Assembly (NCBI RefSeq): GCF_947497005.1
Contig: NZ_CANMFF010000018.1
Location: 39,132 to 103,131, forward strand
Reading direction: 5' to 3'
From: an uncultured Ruegeria sp.
GTDB taxonomy: Bacteria > Pseudomonadota > Alphaproteobacteria > Rhodobacterales > Rhodobacteraceae
Length of the DNA: 64,000 bases
Shown: one piece after another, positions 46,478 to 53,918 of the stretch
Layout of the letters: each line of letters opens with the position of its first letter
Numbering within the stretch: the first letter of the stretch is position 1
Program-made: the position numbers and the translations under genes
Notes under the pieces: generated by a model
Told to the model about the DNA's origin: nothing
The model's input: only the letters and a program-made list of their open reading frames with translations
Databases searched by the model: none

Positions 46478-46804
46478 ATGAGCAACTGGGTACAGGCGTG
46501 TAACACAGATGACATCGACGAAGAAGACCTGATCCGCTGGGATCACAGAGGTCAGACCTATGCGATCTACAATACCGAGAAAGGGTTCTTTGCCACCGAC
46601 GGGCATTGCACCCATGAAGAACAGCACCTGGAAGATGGGCTGGTCATCGATGGCGTGATCGAATGCCCGCTGCACGGCGGGCGGTTCGACATCTGCACCG
46701 GAAAAGCCCTTTCGGCACCATGCACCGTAGACCTTAAGACCTATCCGGTCACAATCGAAGACGGTCAGGTTTTTGTACAGCTGGGATTGAACAGCCATAT
46801 CTGA
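46478..46804 (+). CDS. Rieske [2Fe-2S] ferredoxin, MocE type
   Basis: 108 residues. Rieske ligands are in DGHCTHEEQHLEDG (Cys-x-His, about residues 45-47) and IECPLHGGRFD (Cys-xx-His, about 64-67). This is the small soluble form that delivers electrons to an oxygenase. The nearest oxygenase is the desaturase-like protein at 44361, as in mocDE. A ferredoxin reductase (mocF) would be expected beside it; instead a decayed IS3 element begins about 45 bases downstream. ATG 46478 follows AAGG. Confidence 0.88.
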   Translation: MSNWVQACNTDDIDEEDLIRWDHRGQTYAIYNTEKGFFATDGHCTHEEQHLEDGLVIDGVIECPLHGGRFDICTGKALSAPCTVDLKTYPVTIEDGQVFVQLGLNSHI

Positions 46805-46849
46805 CCGATCCAATGTGAGTGGTATCGCATCAGTGGCCTCTGTTCCATT

Positions 46850-47345
46850 TTGATGAAGCTTTCAGGCGCTGGCGGGCGGTCGCCCAGAGCACTGTAGGAC
46901 GTTTTGTGTCGTAGTGCTGCCTTGATTGTTCGATCAGGATTTGCGGGTCACAAAGGATGAACAGATCCGTCAGCGCGTCGATGACCTCGGTCGAGTTCAG
47001 TGCGTTTCACACGGATCGCCCGCCACCATTGTTCTCGGAGCAATGGCGAACAAGGTCACTTCAATCCCGGCTGTGGTCACCCAAGATTTTATGCGTGCGA
47101 ATAACCTTTCCACCATTCGTGCGGTGGAGCACCATGTCATATGACCAAAGATGATCGCGAGACTTAGGGCAAAGCCGGGCACATGATCCATCATTCACCC
47201 AGAACCTTCCTTTCTTGGGTTGTTTCATCGGAACCGTCTGCCCTTCACGCCCGATAGGCTTGTCGTCCACAAGTCGGTCCACGTCTCTGAGTAAACCCGC
47301 AACCTGGCGACAATCGTATCGTGCCTAGCGGCCTGTCAGTTCAAC
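46850..47345 (-). mobile_element. Decayed IS3-family transposase (orfB C-terminal region)
   Basis: Read on the minus strand, several frames together give an IS3 orfB. VPMKQPKKGRFWVNDGSCA lies at about 47230-47170, followed by LWSYDMVLHRTNGGKV, then after an internal deletion HYDTKRP (about 46917-46897) and, one frame over, GDRPPAPESF (about 46882-46853). These match the DNA-strand-transfer domain and C-terminal end of IS407-like elements. No intact frame, no orfA and no clear inverted repeats remain. A similar remnant lies at 58321. Confidence 0.78.
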
Positions 47346-47765
47346 GATGCCGGCTACCGAGCGCTTTTCATCAGCACGTCAAAGCACGCAGAGGGTGCAG
47401 CTTGATCATTTCATTCAGCGCGGACCCTCGCATCAAAACCGTTCGAAACCCAATTTCCCAAGAAAGCTTAGCCATGACGCGACCCGCCCAAGTGATTTCA
47501 ACAAGTTTGATCTGCAAAAGGAAGCTTTTAACCTTGTGTAAAATGGCCACGATTTTTCAAATTCAGAGAATTCAACAGCCCGTTGAATAAGTATTCATTC
47601 TACTTATACAAATTCTCGCCCCCTTTCACGGTGTTATGTTAGCGTTATCGCTTTGAGATTGACGCTTGTTCTTACCGGTTAGCCGGCACCCAGCACAATT
47701 TGCGAAGCATTTCGTGTTGCCGGCCCAATTGGTCCGGCAGCCAAGGAACATACACTGGAGGAATT
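47346..47765. other. Promoter region of the sugar transport operon
   Basis: About 420 bases between the IS3 remnant and the first sugar-binding-protein gene. The right half (47580-47650) is AT-rich and contains the palindrome described at 47587. No gene is recognised. Confidence 0.5.
47587..47607. promoter_or_regulatory. Palindrome, probable SorC-type operator
   Basis: ATAAGTA and TACTTAT (47587-47593 and 47601-47607) form perfect inverted repeats around a seven-base spacer, about 160 bases before the first binding-protein gene. The sequence TGAATAAGTAT here occurs identically in front of the SorC-type regulator/pgmB pair (57516-57526), with the same geometry. This ties the two promoters to one regulator. 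Confidence 0.6.
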
Positions 47766-48815
47766 ATGTCCCTATTGCAGAACATTACCCGTAGAACTGC
47801 CTTGCTTTCTGTCGCCGCTGTCGCACTGACTGCGGGGACGGCATATGCGGGCGATGTCAAAATTGGATTTCTGCTGAAAACCATGCAGGAAGAACGCTAC
47901 AAGCGTGACCGGGCGGCATTTACTGCGAAAGCAGAAGAGCTTGGCGCCGAAGTCATCTTTGATTCAGCAAACAATGATGAACTTACCCAGCTGGCAAAAT
48001 TTGAAAACATGCTTGCCAAGGGTGCAGACGTAATTGTGTTGCAGCCAGTGAATACCGGTACCGCCGGAAGCATGGTCAGCATGGCAAACAGCGAAGGCGT
48101 GCGCGTGGTCGGCTATGACTCGATGCTCGTGGACGGGCCGCTGGACGCGATGGTGATGCAGGACAGCTGGGCCGTAGGCCGCTTGCAGGGTGAGGCCATG
48201 GTGGAATGGCTTCAGGACAAGAACGGAGAGGTTTCAGGGAAGATCGCCCTGATTCAGGGTCAGCCCGGCGATTCAAACGCGATTGCCATGAGCAGTGGCG
48301 TGTTGGAGATTGTCGAGGCCAACCCTGGTCTGGAACTGGTGACCAACCAGGCCCACGAAGGATGGTCCTCTGAGAAGGCAATGGCGACTGCGGAAAACAC
48401 GCTGACCTCAAACAGCAACGGCATCGACGCGTTTATCGCCAACAACAGCGGCATGGCCCGTGGCGTGATTGCCGCTTTGGAAGCGCAGGGGTTGGCGTCG
48501 TCGGACAAAGTTTTCGTCGCAGGGTCCGATGCCGATCTGGCAAATATACAATACGTTGCGCAAGGCAAGCAGGCGGTTGAAATCTGGAAACAGATCGATC
48601 CACTGGCGGAAACTGCGGCAGAAGTGGCGATTGCTTTGGCGGCCGATCCGGATACCGCACCCGCTGATTTGGTCAAGGTGGACAAGGTCATCAACAACGG
48701 TTTCGCCGACGTACCGACAATCGTCACTCCGATCACACTTGTGACGCAGGACAATATTGATGACACGATCATCTCTGGCGGATTCTACTCCAAGGAAGAA
48801 GTCTACGGGAACTGA
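47766..48815 (+). CDS. Sugar ABC transporter binding protein, XylF-like (copy 1)
   Basis: 349 residues with a signal peptide (1-28, ending GTAYAGD) and a periplasmic sugar-binding (Peripla_BP_4) fold: VKIGFLLKTMQEERYKRD, VIVLQPVNTGTAG, VGYDSMLVDGPLDAMVMQDS (core GYDSMLVDGPLD) and FIANNSGMARGVI. The closest known type is XylF. ATG 47766 follows GGAGG by four bases. It heads the operon and is strongly similar throughout to the second binding protein at 51774, which suggests a tandem duplication. The ligand is probably an oligosaccharide or glucoside, from the phosphorylase gene downstream. Confidence 0.9.
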   Translation: MSLLQNITRRTALLSVAAVALTAGTAYAGDVKIGFLLKTMQEERYKRDRAAFTAKAEELGAEVIFDSANNDELTQLAKFENMLAKGADVIVLQPVNTGTAGSMVSMANSEGVRVVGYDSMLVDGPLDAMVMQDSWAVGRLQGEAMVEWLQDKNGEVSGKIALIQGQPGDSNAIAMSSGVLEIVEANPGLELVTNQAHEGWSSEKAMATAENTLTSNSNGIDAFIANNSGMARGVIAALEAQGLASSDKVFVAGSDADLANIQYVAQGKQAVEIWKQIDPLAETAAEVAIALAADPDTAPADLVKVDKVINNGFADVPTIVTPITLVTQDNIDDTIISGGFYSKEEVYGN

Positions 48816-48983
48816 TACCCGAGACTGTTTCCCGAAGGAGGGCGTTTCGCCATTTGGCTCCTGATGCGTGTACTCCCCGCGCGCGGCTTCATGGTGCCCT
48901 CCTTCCTTAAACACCTTGCGGCAGGATCGCCGGTCAGGGTGGGGAGTGTCCGAAACACCTTTCTGAATGTGATGGGAAAAAGC

Positions 48984-50516
48984 ATGTCTGAAGTCGTCCT
49001 GAAAATGCAGGGTATCATCAAGGATTTTCCCGGAGTTCGCGCCCTGAACAATGTCAATTTCGAAGCCCGCTCGGGCGAGCTTCTGGCGTTGATGGGGGAA
49101 AACGGAGCGGGCAAGTCCACGTTGATGAAGGTGCTTAGCGGTGTATGGCCATATCCGACCTACGAGGGCGATATCTATTTACGCGGTGAAAAGGTCCGGT
49201 TCGCGAACACAAAAGAGGCCGAGGCGGCAGGCATTGGCATCATCTATCAGGAACTCAACCTGATCCCTGGTTTGTCGGTTGCGGAAAACATCTTTCTGGA
49301 TCGCCAGTTCACCGATGCCAAGGGCAGGATCAACTGGAACCAAACCTTTGCCGAAACACAAAAGCTGCTGACCGAACTGGGCATCAACGACATTCGCCCG
49401 ACCGATCTGGTGCAGAACATCACCGTGGGCAAACAGCAGATGGTCGAAATCGCAAAAGCTCTGTCGCTCAAGGCCGAGATACTAGTGCTGGACGAGCCGA
49501 CGTCGGCGCTGACGGACAAAGAGGTCAAGGATCTCTTCCGCATCATTCGCAAGCTGAAAGCCGATGGCGTCTGCATGTGCTACATCTCGCACAAGATGGA
49601 AGAGATCGAGCAGATCGCCGACCGGATTGCGGTTCTGCGCGATGGTCAAACCATCGGTGAAGTGACACCAATCGCGGATATCACGCTTGATCAGATCATC
49701 GCCCGAATGGTCGGGCGCGACATCAAGGATATGTTCCCCAAGGTTGATTTCACACCGGGTGAAGTGACTCTGGAGGTCAACAATCTGTCCGTCACAAACC
49801 CCGACCTGCCTGGCGGCTATATGGTCAAGAACGCCGGCTTCGTTGCCCGCAAGGGCGAAATACTGGGTATTTCCGGGCTCATGGGCGCGGGCCGTACCGA
49901 GTTGGTCGGTGGTGTATTCGGCGCCTATCCGGATCAGACCACTGGTGAGGTGAAACTGAACGGGCAAAAGCTGGATATCAAATCTCCGAAAGATGCAATC
50001 GATGCCGGCATCGCGCTGCTGACCGAAGATCGCAAGGCGCTGGGTTTGTTTCTCGACAAGTCCATTTCCTTCAACACGACGATTTCGTCGCTTGAGACGA
50101 TCAGCTCTAGAGTTTTGGGCATCATCAATACTCAGCAAGAGCGCAAGGTCGTCAAGGAATATGTCGACCAATTGGGCGTCAAGACACCGTCGATTGACAC
50201 GGTTATCGGTACGCTCAGCGGCGGAAACCAGCAGAAGGTCATTCTGGGTAAGTGGCTGAACTCACGACCAGATGTGTTCATCCTGGATGAACCTACACGC
50301 GGGATCGATATCGGTGCCAAGGTCGAGATTTACAAGCTGTTGAACGAACTGGTCCAGCAGGGTGTCACCGTCATCATGATTTCGTCGGAGCTGCCTGAGG
50401 TATTGGGCATGTGCGACCGGATTCTTGTGATGTGTGAAGGCGAGATCGTGTCGAACTTTGAACGGGACGACGCAAAGAAAGAAGCAATCATGGCGTATGC
50501 CACCGGCAGCGCATAA
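48984..50516 (+). CDS. Sugar ABC transporter ATP-binding protein, XylG/MglA-like
   Basis: 510 residues with two ABC domains. The first: GENGAGKSTLMKVLSGVWP, VGKQQMVEIAKAL and LVLDEPTSALTD. The second has a degenerate Walker A (GLMGAGRTELVGGVFG), LSGGNQQKVILGKWL and FILDEPTRGIDIG, as in monosaccharide importers. ATG 48984 has GGGA six bases upstream; the open frame begins earlier at 48864. The 168-base gap after the binding-protein gene is longer than others in the operon. Confidence 0.93.
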   Translation: MSEVVLKMQGIIKDFPGVRALNNVNFEARSGELLALMGENGAGKSTLMKVLSGVWPYPTYEGDIYLRGEKVRFANTKEAEAAGIGIIYQELNLIPGLSVAENIFLDRQFTDAKGRINWNQTFAETQKLLTELGINDIRPTDLVQNITVGKQQMVEIAKALSLKAEILVLDEPTSALTDKEVKDLFRIIRKLKADGVCMCYISHKMEEIEQIADRIAVLRDGQTIGEVTPIADITLDQIIARMVGRDIKDMFPKVDFTPGEVTLEVNNLSVTNPDLPGGYMVKNAGFVARKGEILGISGLMGAGRTELVGGVFGAYPDQTTGEVKLNGQKLDIKSPKDAIDAGIALLTEDRKALGLFLDKSISFNTTISSLETISSRVLGIINTQQERKVVKEYVDQLGVKTPSIDTVIGTLSGGNQQKVILGKWLNSRPDVFILDEPTRGIDIGAKVEIYKLLNELVQQGVTVIMISSELPEVLGMCDRILVMCEGEIVSNFERDDAKKEAIMAYATGSA

Positions 50517-50529
50517 GGGAGGAAGCAAA

Positions 50530-51693
50530 ATGAGTGCTGACAGCAACGTTGCAGGTGTTGGCGTGGGCGGCGCCAAGGAAAACCACCTGATTAACTTCAT
50601 CAAGGACAATGCGACACTGATTGCTCTGATCGTGCTTGTCATAGGGCTCAGCTTTGCCGACGACGCGTTTTTCACTGCGCGGAATCTCAGCAACCTGTCT
50701 CGTCAGGTCACGATTATCGGGATCATCGCAGTTGGTATGACCATGGTCATCCTTATTGCGGGTATTGACCTTTCCGTGGGCTCTGTCGTCGGATTATCCG
50801 CAGTTGTATGCACACTGATGATGCAATACGGCGTGCCAACTGTTCTGGCAGTTCCGGCTACTCTATTGGTCGTAGGCGTTGGTATTGGCGCATGGAACGG
50901 GTTTTGGATAGCCAAGTTCAATATACCACCTTTCATCATAACCCTTGGAATGCTGACTATCGCACGTGGTTTGGCCCTAACCCTGACCAATGGCAGTTCT
51001 GTACCGGTAACGAGTGATGTGTTTCCGCTGATCGGTGGTGCTTATATCCCGCCGATGATGTCCAGTATCGTGTTGATCGTGTGTGCTGCGCTTGCTGTTT
51101 TTTCGATCTTCCGGGACGTTCAGCAAAGCAAGGCGCATGGCGTCGAAGTGAACATGCAGGAGCTGTTGGTCAATGGTGCCGTCATGATTGGTGGCTTTGC
51201 CTTGGCTTTCCACGTGTTCACAAGCTATAAGGGTATCCCCGTCCCAGTAGCGATATTTGCGGTCATCGCGTTTGCCGGGATCTATACGCTCAACAGTACC
51301 CGTTTTGGTCGCCGTCTCTATGCACTCGGCGGGAATGAAGATGCGGCACGCTTGTCCGGTATCAACGTCGTACGCACGAAGATGATCGTTTACACAGTCA
51401 TCTCGGTCCTGTCGGCACTGGCTGGGATTATCCTTGCCTCGCGTTTGAATGGTGCATCCCCCAACTTGGGAACGATGTTCGAACTTGACGCAATTGCCGC
51501 AGTTGTCATTGGTGGCACCAGTCTGGCAGGCGGTTCGGGTAAGGTAAGCGGCACCATCATCGGCGCCCTGCTGATCGGTGTCCTGAACAACGGCATGAGC
51601 CTGCTGGGCGTGGTCACGTTCTACCAGCTGATCATCAAGGGCCTGATCATCATACTCGCAGTATGGTTCGATGTGATGCAGAAAAAGAAATGA
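50530..51693 (+). CDS. Sugar ABC transporter permease, XylH-like
   Basis: 387 residues with about ten membrane helices of the BPD_transp_2 family. Typical motifs are GMTMVILIAGIDLSVGSVVG (core AGIDLSVGS), FIITLGMLTIARGLAL, LGGNEDAARLSGINV (the EAA-like loop) and GGTSLAGGSGKV. ATG 50530 follows GGGAGGAAG. A cytoplasmic insertion near residue 200 (QQSKAHGVEVN) fits XylH-type permeases. It is the membrane channel for both binding proteins. Confidence 0.93.
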   Translation: MSADSNVAGVGVGGAKENHLINFIKDNATLIALIVLVIGLSFADDAFFTARNLSNLSRQVTIIGIIAVGMTMVILIAGIDLSVGSVVGLSAVVCTLMMQYGVPTVLAVPATLLVVGVGIGAWNGFWIAKFNIPPFIITLGMLTIARGLALTLTNGSSVPVTSDVFPLIGGAYIPPMMSSIVLIVCAALAVFSIFRDVQQSKAHGVEVNMQELLVNGAVMIGGFALAFHVFTSYKGIPVPVAIFAVIAFAGIYTLNSTRFGRRLYALGGNEDAARLSGINVVRTKMIVYTVISVLSALAGIILASRLNGASPNLGTMFELDAIAAVVIGGTSLAGGSGKVSGTIIGALLIGVLNNGMSLLGVVTFYQLIIKGLIIILAVWFDVMQKKK

Positions 51694-51773
51694 TGTGGTC
51701 TCGCCCCCGGTCGCATGTGCCGGGGGCGACCAGCAAATTTCCGAAATCTCGTATGACAGTTGGGAGTTCAGCG

Positions 51774-52841
51774 ATGGTACCGTCCATTCTAGCAACCTTA
51801 CGTACAATTGGCCTCAGCGCTTTGGGTTTGGCCGGCCTTCTTTCCGCCTCTTTGCCGACGGCCGCGGCAGCGCAAGACAACGTCAAAATCGGCTTCCTGC
51901 TAAAAACCATGCAAGAGGCCAGATACCAGACGGACAAGTCGCTGTTCACGGCCCGGGTGGAGTCTCAGGGAGCAGACGTGATCTTCGACAGCAGCGGAAA
52001 TGACCCTTTGCGGCAGTTGCAGCAGGTCGAGGAAATGCTGGACGTCGGTGTCGATGTTCTTGTTCTGCAGCCCGTCAATACTGCAACAGCCGGTGCCCTT
52101 GTGGATTTGGCCCACGATCAAGGCGTCAAAGTGGTTGGATATGACTCGATGCTGCAAGGCGGGCCACTCGACGTCATGGTTATGCAGGATAGCTGGGCTG
52201 TCGGACAGCTACAGGCCGAAGCAATGGTTGAGTGGATGAATAACACTCGAGGAGAGGTCAATGGTCGTGTCGCCCTGATCCGGGGCCAGCCCGGTGACGC
52301 GAACGCCGACGCGCTGAGCAGCGGCATTCTGGAGGTCGTTGAGAAATATCCCGGATTGGAGCTTGTTGCCGACAGAAGCCACGTAGATTGGTCTTCAGAG
52401 TTGGCGCGAGACACCGCCGAGAACCTTCTGGTCGAATATGACAATGATATCGATGCGTTTATCGCCAACAACAGCGGGCTTGCCTTCGGTGTGCTGGCAG
52501 CGCTGTCTGACGAGGGTTTGGCCTCGATAGATCAGGTATTTGTTGCTGGGTCTGATGCTGATCTGAGAAATGTCCGGATGGTCGCCAATGACGTACAGGC
52601 TTTGGAAATCTGGAAGCAAATCAAGCCGCTGGCCTACCAGGCAGCTGATATTGCGGTGCAGATTGCAAAGTCTCCGAACGCGGAAATCGCTGATCTGATT
52701 GGTGAGCATACACTAATTGACAACGGCTTCGCAGAAATCCCGACAATAATTACTCCGGTCGTTGCGGTCACGAAAGGCACGATCGACGACACGGTGGTGC
52801 AAGGCGGGTTCTATACCTCTGAGCAGATCTATCAGAACTGA
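51774..52841 (+). CDS. Sugar ABC transporter binding protein, XylF-like (copy 2)
   Basis: 355 residues with its own signal peptide (about 1-35, ending TAAAAQDN). It matches copy 1 in nearly every segment: KIGFLLKTMQEARYQTD, VLVLQPVNTATAGALV, GYDSMLQGGPLDVMVMQDSW (core GPLDVMVMQDS) and AFIANNSGLAFGVLA. ATG 51774 follows GGGAG by seven bases. Two paralogous binding proteins for one ATPase-permease pair may broaden or tune substrate recognition. Confidence 0.88.
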   Translation: MVPSILATLRTIGLSALGLAGLLSASLPTAAAAQDNVKIGFLLKTMQEARYQTDKSLFTARVESQGADVIFDSSGNDPLRQLQQVEEMLDVGVDVLVLQPVNTATAGALVDLAHDQGVKVVGYDSMLQGGPLDVMVMQDSWAVGQLQAEAMVEWMNNTRGEVNGRVALIRGQPGDANADALSSGILEVVEKYPGLELVADRSHVDWSSELARDTAENLLVEYDNDIDAFIANNSGLAFGVLAALSDEGLASIDQVFVAGSDADLRNVRMVANDVQALEIWKQIKPLAYQAADIAVQIAKSPNAEIADLIGEHTLIDNGFAEIPTIITPVVAVTKGTIDDTVVQGGFYTSEQIYQN

Positions 52842-52900
52842 AGCTGCTATGATGCGCTTATGCCGGTCGGCAAGGCAAATAAGATAAACAAGGGACCTAA

Positions 52901-53884
52901 ATGTCGGACCAGATCAATGTCGCAGTCCTTGGCCCGATCCCAAGGGACAAGATCACCAGCTATCAAGGTGAGAATTTCGAAAAGTTTGGCTGCGCGGTTT
53001 ATACAGCAGCCTGCATGTCTTCGCTGGCGGGTGACGGCTCGAAAGTTAATGTCGTAAGTCATGTGCGCGAAGAGGATCTGAGTAAGGTCCACAATCTGTT
53101 GTCCGGGTTTGCGCATATAGATGTCAGCCATGTGACCAGTGATGCGGATCAGGGCGCTGTGGTTGATCTGGTCTACGTGGACCAGAACCGGCGCAACGAA
53201 CGGCAAACAGGGTTCATGAATCCGATCCTGCCAGAGGACATCATAGACCTCATGGATTGTGACGCCTTCGTTTTCGTTCCAATCACTGACTTCGAGGTTC
53301 CACTGGAGACGGTCCGGTATATCAAGGCCAATAGCGATGGTCTGATCGTATTCGATGCACATGGTCCGACAAGCGGGTGCTCGGCGCATGGCGAACGGTA
53401 TCACAAGTTCTGGATTGACCGGGATCGCTGGCTTCCGCACATCGACCTTCTGAAGATGAATTTAGAAGAAGCTCAGTGTAGCTGGTTCAAAGGTGAATAC
53501 GGTTCGGAGGAACTGCAGGCAATAAACGAACTGACGATGGACCAACTGCCAAAGTTTGCGCAGCACTGCCTGAATCTTGGCGTTAAGGCGCTCTACGTCA
53601 CGCTGGATCAACATGGATGCGCTGTTTATCACAAGGATGAAACCGGTCGAATGCGCGAACATCTGGTCAAGCGAGTGCTTGTCGAAGATGTGGTCGATAC
53701 CACCGGGTGCGGCGACAGCTTTGCGGGCGGATTGGCCTTTGGATACCTTAAGACCCGCGATTTCGTAAAAGCCTGCCAGTTTGGCAATTGTGCTGGCGCA
53801 CAGCGCTGCGCGAGCAGCGAACTGGACGTTTATGGATCACTGGAAGAAACAGAAAACCAGATCGCCGAAACCTACGGCGACTGA
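52901..53884 (+). CDS. PfkB-family sugar kinase
   Basis: 327 residues. The PfkB signature DTTGCGDSFAGGLAFGY (about residues 264-280) contains the catalytic Asp in GCGD and the anion hole. The substrate-side Gly pair typical of ribokinases (GGN) is missing at the start, where LGPIPRDKIT is found. In the operon it may phosphorylate the non-glucose half released by the GH65 phosphorylase. The aglycone cannot be deduced. It follows the second binding protein by about 60 bases. Confidence 0.88.
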   Translation: MSDQINVAVLGPIPRDKITSYQGENFEKFGCAVYTAACMSSLAGDGSKVNVVSHVREEDLSKVHNLLSGFAHIDVSHVTSDADQGAVVDLVYVDQNRRNERQTGFMNPILPEDIIDLMDCDAFVFVPITDFEVPLETVRYIKANSDGLIVFDAHGPTSGCSAHGERYHKFWIDRDRWLPHIDLLKMNLEEAQCSWFKGEYGSEELQAINELTMDQLPKFAQHCLNLGVKALYVTLDQHGCAVYHKDETGRMREHLVKRVLVEDVVDTTGCGDSFAGGLAFGYLKTRDFVKACQFGNCAGAQRCASSELDVYGSLEETENQIAETYGD

Positions 53885-53918
53885 GTATTCCGATACATCA
53901 CCCGAATGGAGCCCTGGC

